DNA from: Siphonodentalium dalli
Taxonomy: Eukaryota; Mollusca; Scaphopoda; Gadilida; Siphonodentaliidae
Assembly: GCA_032622095.1 (NCBI GenBank)
Contig: CP136065.1
Coordinates: 25,553,141 to 25,617,140, forward strand
DNA: 64,000 nucleotides
Reading direction: 5' to 3'
The notes beneath the pieces were generated by a model. The model was not told the DNA's origin. It saw nothing but the letters and a program-made list of their open reading frames with translations, and made no database searches. Shown in pieces: positions 1-10,004 of this stretch. The position numbers were made by a program, and so were the translations under genes. Position 1 is the stretch's first letter. Each line of letters opens with the position of its first letter.

Positions 1-1
1 G

Positions 2-175
2 CATTCATTCAGAAGGGGTGGTAGTACAGTGGCATTTAGGTGTGGAGTTCCATATGATATGATTCAAATTCATGGCGATTGGAAATCTGATGCGTACAAG
101 CGATATTTAGAATTTAGTATTGATGATAGATCTCAGATGGCAAAAGTTCTTAAAGATTATATTTCTAAATTGTAA
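2..175 (+). CDS. Tyrosine recombinase, C-terminal end (cut by window edge)
   Basis: Reading from base 2 gives 57 codons ending in TAA at 173-175. The peptide opens with HSFRRGG, continues to GDWKSDAYKRYL and stops about 25 residues later. This is the HxxR...(H/W)...Y signature of the tyrosine recombinase/integrase catalytic domain, with the nucleophile Tyr near the end of the KxxAYKRY block. The enzyme class cuts and rejoins DNA through a 3'-phosphotyrosine link. The upstream part, with the first catalytic Arg, lies outside the window. It resembles the recombinases of Crypton-like or other YR mobile elements of invertebrates rather than a host gene. The next reading frame (SGNH-like) starts before this one ends. 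Confidence 0.8.
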   Translation, partial: HSFRRGGSTVAFRCGVPYDMIQIHGDWKSDAYKRYLEFSIDDRSQMAKVLKDYISKL

Positions 176-767
176 TGAGATGAAGAATTCCAGGGTTCCG
201 AATGTTTTTCATGTTCACAGAGTAATTTTGTGTTTTATTGCAGAAAGAGCTAAGTCTGTTATCTTAATCTCGGATTCCATATGCAAATATGTTGAAGGTG
301 TGAATTTCACAGAAGTTATGGCGTATCGAGGGGCTTCAATAGAGCGGATAACCAATATTATTAAGAACAACAAAGAGAGTATCAGTTCCAAATATTTAAT
401 AGTTCATGTTGGAACCAATAACGTTCACTCACATAGTGTGAAGAAAATCAAAATTTTGGTCAGTTCCCTTATTACAGTGGTAAAAAAATATACTCCATGT
501 GAATTGATTATTTCTGCCTTGATACCAAGACCAGTGGATTTTCAGAAAACAGAACACATTATCATAGATATTAACAAAGAATTGTTGTCTTTATGCCAAG
601 AGAGGCATATACGATTTGTTAGAACGTATAGGTCTTTCATCCATAAAGGTACCAACACTCCTATCAGAGAGTTGTTTGCATATCAGGATGGTGGTCTGCA
701 TTTAAATTTTGATGGCACTAACGTTCTGATAATTTTTTTCATTCAAGTGGTGAAACATCTACATTGA
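120..767 (+). CDS. SGNH/GDSL hydrolase-like protein of a YR mobile element
   Basis: An open frame of 215 codons beginning at a TTG, with no stop until 765-767. From about residue 42 the peptide looks like an SGNH hydrolase fold: block I ISDSIC (candidate nucleophile Ser53), AYRGASI in the block II region, block III HVGTNN (Gly98-Asn101) and a block V-like DGGLHLN (Asp190, His194; one residue longer than the usual DxxH). Codons before residue 40 overlap the recombinase in another frame and are probably not coding. A pyrimidine-rich TGTTTTATTGCAG ending at 243 looks like a 3' splice site, so the domain may be a separate exon of the recombinase transcript. No signal peptide is seen. Esterase activity is inferred only. 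The gene looks intact from the acceptor to the stop. Confidence 0.6.
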   Translation: MMIDLRWQKFLKIIFLNCNEMKNSRVPNVFHVHRVILCFIAERAKSVILISDSICKYVEGVNFTEVMAYRGASIERITNIIKNNKESISSKYLIVHVGTNNVHSHSVKKIKILVSSLITVVKKYTPCELIISALIPRPVDFQKTEHIIIDINKELLSLCQERHIRFVRTYRSFIHKGTNTPIRELFAYQDGGLHLNFDGTNVLIIFFIQVVKHLH

Positions 768-1714
768 GTTTAACATGAATTTGTAGCATTGTTTTAAGTC
801 ATAAAGCAAATTGCAATACATGTATGTTTAATACATGAATAGTCACATATTATGTAATATTTAAGCAAGATACAGGCAAATGTACAATGTGTTGCATTAT
901 TTATCATTTATTATTGTGATTATATTGGTGTTTTCACAGAACTTGATACTGATGTCCTCTACCACTTTTCCTTTCAGGAGATAGTCTGAACCACATCTTC
1001 TCCCAGGGTGATTAGAGGCTCAGATAGTACCTCTAACCTCTGGTCCCTTTTCCTTCCCGGATGGCATCAATATTGAGTTCTCTGGAGGCCGATGGCTTGG
1101 CGGTTGAGAATCACAATCATCATAATTCATGGGTATATGGATGAGTGTATGACTGTATGTGCAACAGTGAGAGTAAGGAGAGTGTAAGTATTCATATTTA
1201 TTCATATGTTATTATTGGAGATTTTATCTCAATAAATAATATTATTGCCAAAGTAGTCTTTGTTATCACACACCTGAAGTCCTATAATATCTTAAGTGAA
1301 GGGTGTGGTAATTGGGCTATTTTGGCAATCAAAATATGTAATTACTAGACCTGAAACAATCATTGGATACGCCCCTGTATTCTATATACCTTAATTTTGA
1401 CCTTTGACATTGATACTAGTGTCAAAGGTCATAATTAAATAGTACTCAAGATTCATGAATATTTCCCACAATACCTTGATCCATATAAATGCGTTTCGCG
1501 CCCAAATCTAATTCATATCGACTCGACATTTCGAATTGTCAACATTGGCAAATTTTGTTTCCGACTTCAATGAAAATTTGAAACACTCGATCTGTTTCGT
1601 TGTTGATCTGCACATGCAGTATGCCGAAGGAAGAAAGAAAAAAGAGAGTTGACACTGTCGATTATGCCAAATTACGCCTAAAAGGTGAAGTTGTCAGAAA
1701 GACTTTTAGATGAC
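768..1714. other. Gene-free stretch with one hairpin
   Basis: No coding frame with recognisable content. It holds a perfect-looking hairpin at 1398-1431 built on TGACCTTTGACA and its reverse complement around a 10-base loop. The rest is AT-rich and probably the 3' side of the YR element at 1-767. Confidence 0.5.
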
Positions 1715-2800
1715 CGACCACCGAACCGCCAAGCTCGAATAACAAATCAAAATATAAAGCTGAATTTCGGCCGATTTCTCGTTTCTAAAACACGTTCCAG
1801 CTAGTTTTCATGTAAAACGTGTAAAATGATTATCATTCTTCACAAATAAAATCGAGCTTGGCGGTTTTTAATATTTTATATTAATTTTTTTTGACATTTT
1901 GATGACCGATGGCTGGTTAATAGGGGGTGTGTTAACCGAATGAAAACCTCGCTTTTGTTGTTATCGTGTTTCATTTGGCTCTGTGGTATGAAATTGTTAG
2001 TACTGCTTCCTGAAAACAGATGACCCCATGTGTCATCTTTTACATCTCTGTTTAACGGTAAATAGTCAGTAATATAATATTAGTAATTTGACAGAGTCTT
2101 TCTGGTGACAGATATAGTTACATGGTGTGTTTGTCATAGCTAATTAGGAATGACAATGTTAAGATAATTTGACAAATTCAGATATTTAGTTGATTGATGA
2201 GTTCGGATCAGGACCGTGGCCCAGTGTGAGTGTTGCACGACATGCCTCGGTTTGGTCTGGGTATCATTTTGCATTGGCTTGGCGGTTCGGTGAGCGGTCA
2301 TATCAAAGTCGAAAATTCTAAGTACACAATGTTAAAAACCGCCAAGCTCGAGTATATATGTGAAGAACGATAATCATTTTACATATTTTTACATGAAAAA
2401 TAGCTGGGACATGTTTTAGAAACGAGAAATCTCAGGAAATTCAGCTTCATATTTTCAAATTCGAGCTTGGCGGTTCGGTGGTCGGTCATCAAATGTCAAA
2501 AATTCTTAATATAAAATATTCAAAACCGCCAAGCTCGAGTATATTTGTGACGAATGATAATCATTTTACATGTTTTTACATAAAATCTAGCTGGAATGTG
2601 TTTTAGAAACGAGAAATCGACGGAAATTCAGCTTCATATTTTGATTTTTAATTCGAGCTTGGCGGTTCGGTGGTCGGTCACCTAAAAGTCGAAATTTCTC
2701 AGTATACAATGTTCAAAACCGCCAAGCTCGACTATGAGAGTGATAAATGATAATCATTAAACGTGTTTTCAGATGCAAACTATGTGCAAATGGTGTTTAA
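1715..2800. repeat. Palindromic ~190-bp repeat family (CCGCCAAGCTCGA boxes)
   Basis: The box ACCGCCAAGCTCGA and its reverse complement TCGAGCTTGGCGGT recur on both strands: near 1722 and 1856 (outward copy), then at about 2272, 2337, 2462, 2524, 2655 and 2717. The last units repeat every 187-193 bp and each contains ATGATAATCATT and an AACGAGAAATCG stretch. Each pair of boxes folds into a long hairpin. A further unit occurs at about 4598-4680. Confidence 0.75.
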
Positions 2801-2879
2801 GAAGAGAAATCGGCCAAAATCGACAAGAAATCTGCGCAAAAAAAGCGAGGTTTTCATTCGGTTAACACACCCCCTATTA
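1918..2879. mobile_element. MITE with TA flanks, TIR ATAGGGGGTGTGTTAACCG
   Basis: The stretch starting ATAGGGGGTGTGTTAACCG at 1920 and running about 36 bases is repeated as its reverse complement ending at 2877. Both copies are bounded by TA, consistent with a TA target duplication of Tc1/mariner-like or similar transposons. The element is about 0.96 kb, has no coding frame, and its interior is the palindromic 190-bp repeat. A third copy of the right end (GACCACGCCCCCTATTA) is at about 4805-4823, and the sequence just outside it resembles the sequence just outside the left end here. Confidence 0.7.
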
Positions 2880-2965
2880 TATAGTCTCAAATTCTCGGCA
2901 GAATTTGTGAAAATGTGACCCGCCATATCAAATCCAGTCGTAAGTCGGGATTTTTTTACCCTGTG

Positions 2966-3288
2966 CCAATGCATTCTCTTATATATGCGAGTCGACCATA
3001 GGTCGCCTCGCATATATAAGAGAATGCATTGGCCTAACAATTTTTTATCATTTTTTTTAAATAAATGTTTCTGACAATTTTTAGGACATAAAATAAAAAA
3101 ACATCCATTACCCGGCAGGGAGCCTCACACATATATAGAAGAGTGTCGTCTGCTCATGTTTGTCTGGGGCTCCGTATGGGTGAAATTATAAAATTGTTAA
3201 AGAATACAAGAAAAAATTATTAAAATTGTAAAAAATTGTTAGGCCAATGCATTCTCTTATATATGCGAGGCGACCTATGGTCGACTCT
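2966..3288. repeat. Double-hairpin repeat, diverged copy of a TTAA MITE family (Fam-C)
   Basis: A 67-base palindrome at 2966-3032 (arms CCAATGCATTCTCTTATATA and its complement) is followed at 3243-3285 by the same arm again, with CCTAACAATTTTTT and AAAAAATTGTTAGG facing each other across 180 bases. The hairpin sequence and the TTAGGCCAATGCATTCTC joint match the complete copies at 56405-56659 and 59196-59462. Here the outer TIRs are not recognisable and the right hairpin is broken just before the 21-bp array. Confidence 0.65.
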
Positions 3289-3318
3289 ATGGAACGCCAT
3301 AGCTGCCTTGTATTGCCG

Positions 3319-3634
3319 ATTGTCATTATATGTAGATACTTTGTCATTATATGAAGATACTTTATCATTATATGCAGATAGTTTGTCATTATATGTAGAT
3401 ACTTTGTCTTTTTATGCAGATACCCTGTCATTATATGTAGATATTTTGTCCTTATATGCAGACACTTTGTCATTATATGCAGATACTTTGTCATTATATG
3501 CAGATATTTTGTCTTTATATGCAGACACTTTGTCATTATATGCAGATACTTTGTCATTATATGTAGATACTTTGTCATTATATGCAGATATTTTGTCTTT
3601 ATATGCAGATACTTTGTCATTATATGCGGATACT
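3319..3634. repeat. Minisatellite: 21-bp unit, about 15 copies
   Basis: Tandem array of TTTGTCATTATATGCAGATAC with small differences between units (TGTAGATAC, TGAAGATAC, TTATCATT). Because 21 is a multiple of 3 the array stays open in several frames, e.g. a 7-residue LSLYADT repeat on + and HIMTKYL on -. The long frames over this region are by-products of the period, not genes. Confidence 0.9.
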
Positions 3635-3789
3635 TTTCATTACACGTTCGTTCCATGATATTATATGTTGTGTCAATTTTGCGGAAGCCAAGACTGAAGA
3701 CAAACGGAACCGATCTCATTCCAGGTGGCTGACTGAAATTAAAGTTCACCATTTATTGTTATCACTATTTGCCTATAATGTTGTATAAT

Positions 3790-4265
3790 TATCAGGCGAT
3801 AAGATTATTATGCGAATCATTATGCGCTTAAAATCTGAAATCAGTTAGCCCATCCAAGTTTAGCGTTTTAAGAATATCTTCCATGGTTGTACATAAACGC
3901 GTGAAAAAGAAACCAACGTTTTATCCGAAATCGTACAAAAGCAGGAATTAACATGTGTTTTTGAATTATTTGATTTGAGTTGATGAGCAAATTTTCAAAA
4001 TGTGTTATTTATCACCACCTCAAATATTTGGCGGCCTAGAAAGAATTCTACTGACTTCTTCCAGAACTATTAAAGACATGCCTGAAATGGCATCCGCGTA
4101 TATCTACTGGAAAAGTGAACAGAATTTTTGCTAGGCGGCCAAATATTCGGGGTGGTGAAAAATAACTATCAGCTTTGATGGTTGGGTTCCTTGACTCGAT
4201 TCAAATATCTTAACCCTGAAGAAATAGTAAGTTAGAGGTGTTTAATCAGATTGTGTATCTTAAAA
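3790..4265. repeat. Diverged MITE with inner inverted repeat
   Basis: Arms at about 4003-4037 and 4130-4168 (ATCACCACCTCAAATATTTGGC and its near complement, split by about 90 bases) face each other. The right part, from the GATGGTTGGGTTCCTTGACTCG stretch at about 4178 to GTGTTTAATCAGATTGTG at 4238-4255, matches the right half of the TTAA element at 49532-49967. I read it as an older relative of that family (Fam-D). The rest of the block shows no coding content. Confidence 0.45.
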
Positions 4266-4554
4266 TATTTTATATTTGTTATAATCACTATTAATATTTT
4301 GAAAAAAGCCTTACTACCCAAATTCCGTGTCAGTTTGTCTTTCAATCATACATCACCACCCTGCAATGCCTGCATGAGCAAAAGCAATGGATAGGTTTAA
4401 TTCATACTTTGTTTACTTTAATTCAACATGAATTAAATAACTAGTTTAAAAGATTATAATACTATATGTTCCACAAAATACCATATACATTCAAAGACTA
4501 GCCTTGATTCAACCAAACTTATATTAGTTTTAAAAATAATTATGATTGTTGAAA
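4266..4554. other. No feature seen
   Basis: AT-rich sequence between repeats. No coding frame, no hairpin or repeat that I can identify. Confidence 0.5.
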
Positions 4555-4823
4555 CGAGAAATCGGCGAAAATTCAGCTTAATATTTTGATTTTTTATTCG
4601 AGCTTGGCGGTTCGGTGGTCGGTCATCTAAAAGTCAAAAATTCTTCGCATATAATGTTCAAAACCGCCAAGCTCGACTATGAGAGTGATAAATGATAACC
4701 ATTCAACATGTTTCGAATAAAAAACTTAGTCCAACTGATGTTTAAAAAGAGAAATCGACTAAAAACCGACAAGAAATCTGCGTAAAAAGACAATGTTTTT
4801 ATTTTGTGACCACGCCCCCTATT
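4555..4823. repeat. Partial copy of the 1918-2879 MITE (right end)
   Basis: Contains the box pair TCGAGCTTGGCGGTTCGG (about 4599) and AACCGCCAAGCTCGACTA (about 4660), then GAGAGTGATAAATGATAACC and AAGAGAAATCG, ending GACCACGCCCCCTATTA. This follows the same order as the right end at 2640-2879, with some divergence in the last 40 bases. The left half is missing. Confidence 0.65.
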
Positions 4824-5020
4824 AACCAACCAATCGGGGACATTACTGCCACTATTGTCGATTAATTTACGAAAATGGGCCATATAAGTAATTAACTGGT
4901 GCTATCATGATTCCCGCATAATTCACCCGAAAACAGCGTTTAAAAGGCTTTTTAAAAATTTGAAAACGCCAAGCTTGTCTTTTAGTCACCTGCCTTAAAA
5001 TCTGCCAAGCTTGCATTTTA

Positions 5021-6714
5021 GGGGAGTGACTAAAATGCAGAATGGGACGATGGGACGGGACGGTATGGGACGGTATTGGGACGGTATGGGACGGTATGGG
5101 ACGGTATTTGGGACGGTATTGGGACGGTATTAGAAAACCGGCTGTTTATCAATAATACAGCGTGTAGCGGCATCAAAATGGTTATATATAGTCGGCATTA
5201 ACATTGCGTACATGGAGCAACAATTTAATAGTCTCATTCGCCAACACAAAGCTCATATTATCGGCTAAAAATAGACACGACGGAAATAGGCGATTACGGT
5301 CAAACGCAGAACGAAAATGTAAACACCAAATCACCCCATACATTCATATTTCCCTGTCCCACGGTGATATTTTTGCATAAAATGTTAGATTAACATCTTT
5401 TCGACATCACTGTAGCATTTTATTGACCATAATCAAGATGAAAACAACTTTTTTCGTCGATGGGACGGAAGCGAAATTGCAGAACGAAAATGTAAACAAA
5501 CACCAAATCATCCCATGCATTCACATTTCCCCGTCCCGCGGCGATATTTTTACATAAAATGTTAGATTAACATCTTCTCGACATCATTGTAGCATTTTAA
5601 TGACCATAATCAAGATTAAAACATGTTTTTATTCGCTGATGGGACGGAACGGAAGCGGTATTAAAGCGCAGAACAACCGTAGGAAATTGCAGAACGAAAA
5701 TGTAAACAAACACCAAATCACCCCATGCATTCATATTTCCCCGTTCCGCGGCGATATGTTTGCATAAAATGTTAGATTAACATCTTCTCGACATCATTGT
5801 AACATTTTATTGACCATAATCAAGATGAAAACATGTTTTTTTTCGCTGATGGGACGGAAGCGAAATTGCAGAACGGGATGGGACGGTATTAAATAGGATG
5901 GGACGGTATTAGAAAACGCAGAACAGCTAAGATAGACCCCTAAACTTGCTGTTTAGCAATAATACAGCATGTAGCAGCACCAAAATGGCTCTATATGGTC
6001 ATCAGTGCAGCATTTTATTGGTGGTCCCATTTTATTGACCATAATCAAGATGAAAACATGTTTTTTTTCGCTGATGGGACGGAAGCGAAATTGCAGAACG
6101 AAAATGTAAACAAACACCAAATCACCCCATGCATTCACATTTCCCCGTCCCGCGGCGATATTTTTACATAAAATGCTAGATTAACATCTTCTCGACATCA
6201 TTGTAACATTTTAATGACCATAATCAAGATGAAAACATGTTTTTTTTCGCTGATGGGACGGAAGCGAAATTGCAGAACGGGATGGGACGGTATTAGATAG
6301 GATGGGACGGTATTAGAAAACGCAGAACAGCTAAGATAGACACCTAAACTTGCTGTTTAGCAATAATACAGCATGTAGCAGCACCAAAATGGCTCTATAT
6401 GGTCATCAGTGCAGCATTTTATTGGTGGTCCCATTTTATTGACCATAATCAAGATGAAAACATGTTTTTTTTCGCTGATGGGACGGAAGCGAAATTGCAG
6501 AACGAAAATGTAAACAAACACCAAATCACCCCATGCATTCACATTTCCCCGTCCCGCGGCGATATTTTTACATAAAATGCTAGATTAACATCTTCTCGAC
6601 ATCATTATAACATTTTAATGACCATAATCAAGATGAAAACATGTTTTTTTTCGCTGATGGGACGGAACCTTTGGAAATTGCAGAACGGGATGGGACGGTA
6701 TTAGATAGGATGGG
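5021..6714 (+). repeat. Left inverted arm, with identical 404-bp tandem units
   Basis: Complementary to about 10005-11472 with short indels. Within it a 404-bp unit is present twice in tandem: the segments at about 5953-6138 and 6357-6542 are identical over at least 186 bases, while the opposite arm has this segment only once (10178-10363, one amino-acid-level difference). This points to a very recent duplication or gene conversion in the left arm. Pairing with the right arm breaks at about 6714, inside GGATGGG. Confidence 0.75.
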
Positions 6715-7170
6715 TCCGTGAAGATTCGGCGGAGGGAAGATTCGGCAGGGAAGATTCGGCGGGTTATATCGGCCGAATCTTCCTAGGTTTATGCCAATAT
6801 ATTGGGACGGGAGATTTTATGTTTTAAGTTTTATGAATTATGTGGACATATTTTTTAATAATATATTGGATGAATAAATTAAATTAAATGAAGCTATTAC
6901 TTTTATGATGTTTTGTTTGAGATTATTTGTATGTTTTATGAGTGAATATTTTACAAGAATAAATTACTTTTATTATTACTTTTGTTAATACTTTTATGAT
7001 GTTTTGTCATTAGTTTGTTTGACATATTTTATGAGATTATTTTAGGTTTATGATAAGGTAAGTTTATTGTGAATATATTGAAGTTATTACTTACAAATTA
7101 CGTGGTAAATCCAAATATCACGTTCGAACACTATAAGGAATTATGATTAATGAAGATTCAATGAGAAAAC
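6715..7170. other. Short GAAGATTCGGC repeats, then AT-rich sequence
   Basis: GAAGATTCGGC occurs three times between 6721 and 6760 and once as its complement GCCGAATCTTCC at about 6773, forming a small foldback. From 6830 on the sequence is AT-rich with a repeated TTACTTTTATGATGTTTTGT phrase (6897 and 6986) and no coding frame. Confidence 0.55.
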
Positions 7171-8000
7171 GAATACAATTTTTGACAGTTGTTCACACTC
7201 TGTTCACGTTGGCACCAAGTGTTTGTATAACAGTCGGTAGAATATACAGAGTCGTCTTTCTGATGCTGATATGATCTCAGTGAGAACTATTCGATGTTTG
7301 TTTAGATAAGTTTGCTGAGCAATATTTAATTACGAACAGAACATGTCGTTCTGCAATTTCCTAAGCTGTTCTGCGTTTTTCAACTTCCGTCCCATTAGCG
7401 AAACAAATTGTTTTAATCTTGATTATGGTCAATAAAATGCTACACAGATGTCGAGAAGATATTATTCTAATATTATGTACAGAAATATCGTCATGGGACG
7501 GCGGCAAAATATGAATGCATTTATGGTCTACATGTTCGTTCTGCCATTACCGCGGCCGTTCTGCATTTTACCCATCGACGAAACAAGTTCTTTTAAACGA
7601 GATTAAAATGCTCCACTGATGTCGTGAATATATCAATCTAACATATGTCAAGAATAGTCGTCATAGGACGGCGAAATATGAATTAATTTGTTGTTTTGTA
7701 ATTATAATAAAGAGCGTTTCTTAGTTTATATTATATAACCCATGAGATATGTGTTTGCCATTAACCACATGTTGCTGGTTCGAACAGCGTTCAAATACAT
7801 GAATAGTAGAATACTCAACACCATTCGGAAGTGCATAACACAAACAGCGAGTAATTCTCACTGGGACGATATCATCACCCTAAAGAGTCTGTGTCGTCTG
7901 CCACCAGTTATGCAAACACAAGCTTAGTGCCAACGTAAACTCAAGCTCAGTGCCGACGTGAACAGAGTGTGAACAACTGAACGCCGTGTCAAACATTTTT
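7171..8000. repeat. Nested inverted repeat around degenerate arm copies
   Basis: GTTGTTCACACTCTGTTCACGT at about 7188 returns as its complement at about 7950-7975, and the 100 bases next to each keep recognisable complementarity (GTTTGTATAAC / GTTTGCATAAC, GACGACACAGACTC). Between them, 7334-7695 is a worn copy of the foldback arm in right-arm orientation (GTTCTGCAATTTC, GATTATGGTCAATAAAATGC, GATGTCGAGAAGAT). The 61-codon frame at 7742-7927 lies in the right inverted segment and is not a gene. Confidence 0.6.
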
Positions 8001-8353
8001 GATATTGGTTTCTCCTTGTACGTTCATTAATAGTGAATTCTTAGGTATCCAGCTAACTGGGACCTTGGCTAACTGGGACCTTGGCTAACTGGGACCTCAA
8101 GTCAGGCTAACTGGGACCTTGGCTAACTGGGACCTTCTGGCTAACTGGGACCTTGGCTAACTGGGACCTTGGCTAACTGGGACCTTCAGATATATTATGA
8201 ATCATTTCATTGAAATCATTTTTATTAAGTCATGAGAAAGTTAAAAACAAATAAATAACATTAAACAGAACAGTAAAAACACAATAAAAACACTATACAA
8301 GTCTGCTGGTTTTGCTGTATCTGCATGTATATACCCATACTGGTATGCTGTAT

Positions 8354-8980
8354 TTACTCTCTGTCACCCATGTCACGCATGTCTGGTTCTTCAACTGGTG
8401 AGAATACCTGAGTGCATTCTCTGTCACGCCTGTCTGGAACTGGTGCGAATAACTGAGCGCATTCTCTGAGCAGTTGACTGGTTGAGACCTCTTTGGCGTC
8501 GTATTTGTCCCATAGGCTGAAGATTTCCCCCTGCATTACCACGGTGTTCTTCTGGCGACGCTTCAACTTTCCTTCACTCACCATCTTAATTGTTGTCGGA
8601 ATCTCCTTGGCTTCGTGATACAAAAGAGTCAGGAGGAGATACAGTGGTAAGTTCGCCTTCATCGCTCTCTGGTTGAGTTTATTGTGCCATCCTTCGACAT
8701 CATTGTTGGTTCTTATGCTGCGTCCGAAGACTGACCATTCATCAACCGACCACACTGGGCTCTTTATCCAGGTTTTCTCAACGTATGCCATATAGTTGCT
8801 GACATGAGGTACCTGGCTGTCTACCTTTGCCTTCAGTCTGTCGAATGCGGCTGGGATGTCGGCGGCAGGCAGGAATGGAATGGACATGACGCGTCTTAGA
8901 TGTTTGTGGATTCGGTCTCTTCTGTTGTAAGCAATCTGCAGCTTCTCGACTTGTAGGGAGGCCTCTATATAGCTGTCCAT
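8354..8980 (-). CDS. MULE transposase, C-terminal part
   Basis: A 208-codon frame from an ATG at 8980. The block around residues 88-102 (FGRSIRTNNDVEGWHNKLN) and the following PLYLLLTLLYHEA are typical of the region after the catalytic core of animal MULE transposases; upstream, KHLRRVMSIPFLPAADIPAAF also fits that family. The DDE catalytic core is absent: the remaining 450 bases to the right end of the element do not encode it. It is therefore a truncated transposase, intact in frame, unlikely to cut DNA by itself. A tail with a repeated DRRDRECTQVF-like phrase suggests local duplication near the C-terminus. It is the only protein in the nested element. Confidence 0.8.
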   Translation of the reverse strand: MDSYIEASLQVEKLQIAYNRRDRIHKHLRRVMSIPFLPAADIPAAFDRLKAKVDSQVPHVSNYMAYVEKTWIKSPVWSVDEWSVFGRSIRTNNDVEGWHNKLNQRAMKANLPLYLLLTLLYHEAKEIPTTIKMVSEGKLKRRQKNTVVMQGEIFSLWDKYDAKEVSTSQLLRECAQLFAPVPDRRDRECTQVFSPVEEPDMRDMGDRE

Positions 8981-8999
8981 ATGTTGTCTTTACTGTTAA

Positions 9000-9429
9000 A
9001 TACACTCACTACTGATGACTGGTCAGTTGTTACAAGTGAACACAAGTAAGCTGACTAGATCACAAGATCAAATGGACCAACTGATTAAAACAACAATCGC
9101 TTTCAAAACAAACTCACACCTTCACTGTGAATGCCATGAGTAACAATCACTTTATTGCATCTTAACTGTGAATGCCCATAATAACCATCACTTTATTGAC
9201 TTTATTAACAATAAATATTCATAGAAATATATAAGATACAAATAAGATACAAATAAGAAATTAAAATAGTGACCTTCAGTTTTATAGATTGACAATATAT
9301 TTTTTTTCATTTTTTTTTTATTAACTGGTTGAAACATATCTAAAACATTTTTGAAGCAATAACATATATAAAACCAACAATATTCTATTATCAATGTTAT
9401 ATTCTACTTATATATTTAATAAATATAAC
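9000..9429. other. AT-rich internal region of the MULE derivative
   Basis: Between the transposase start and the right subrepeats. Two similar phrases, ACCTTCACTGTGAATGCCAT near 9117 and ATCTTAACTGTGAATGCCCA near 9158, are about 41 bases apart. No coding sequence; a promoter for the minus-strand gene would be here but I cannot point to one. Confidence 0.4.
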
Positions 9430-10004
9430 CAAGGTCCCAGTTAGCCAAGGTCCCAGTTAGCCCAAGGTCCCAGTTAGCCAAGGTCCCAGTTGGTCATGGT
9501 CCCAGTTAGCCAAGGTCCCAGTTAGCCCAAGGTCCCAGTTAGCCAAGGTCCCAGTTAGCTGACATTCAATTCTTATAGTACTCGCATGTGATATTTACCA
9601 CACAATTTGTAAGTAAAAACTGATTTTGTTATGTTTCGATCGTTCTGCGTTTTACCATAGCTCTTCTGTCCCATATCGATGGGTATCCAGACGATTGGGA
9701 CCTTGGACGCTTGGGACTGCGTTCTGCGTTTTTCCGCTGCTATCCCATCAGCGAAATAAGTTGTTTTAATCTTTAATGATCATGACGTCGAAAAGATGTT
9801 AGCTGTTCTGCGTTTTCTAATACCGTCCCATCCTATCTAATAAAAAAGTTGTTTTAATCTTGATTATGGTCAATAAAATGGGATCACCAATAAAATGCTG
9901 CACTGATGACCACACAGAGCCATTTTGGTGCTGCTACATGCTGTATTATTGATAAACAGCAAGTTTAGGGGTCTATCTTAGCTGTTCTGCGTTTTCTAAT
10001 ACCG

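Larger units (their letters stand above)
8051..9560 (-). mobile_element. MULE-type element with subterminal 8x/8x inverted subrepeats
   Basis: The left end (8052-8186) has eight copies of CTAACTGGGACC, mostly spaced by TTGG; the right end (9430-9560) has eight copies of the complement GGTCCCAGTTAG. Ends are AGCTAACTGGG and CCCAGTTAGCT. Between them lies one transposase fragment on the minus strand. Element length is about 1.5 kb, short for an autonomous MULE, so it is an internal-deletion derivative. It sits close to the centre of the foldback element at 5021-11472. No clear target duplication is seen. Confidence 0.7.

Noticed and set aside
3186-3752. Long frames over the 21-bp array on both strands (LSLYADT and HIMTKYL repeats)
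   Set aside because: The period is a multiple of three, so stops are absent by construction; no non-repeat coding signal on either side.
5953-6138. Identical 61-codon frames in the foldback arms (also 6357-6542 and 10178-10363)
   Set aside because: Conserved only because the arms are recent copies; no family features, and the surrounding arm units do not keep the frame.
7715-7795. GCTGGTTCGAACAGC, resembling a tRNA T arm
   Set aside because: No matching acceptor stem, D arm or anticodon arm upstream; no A box at the right distance.
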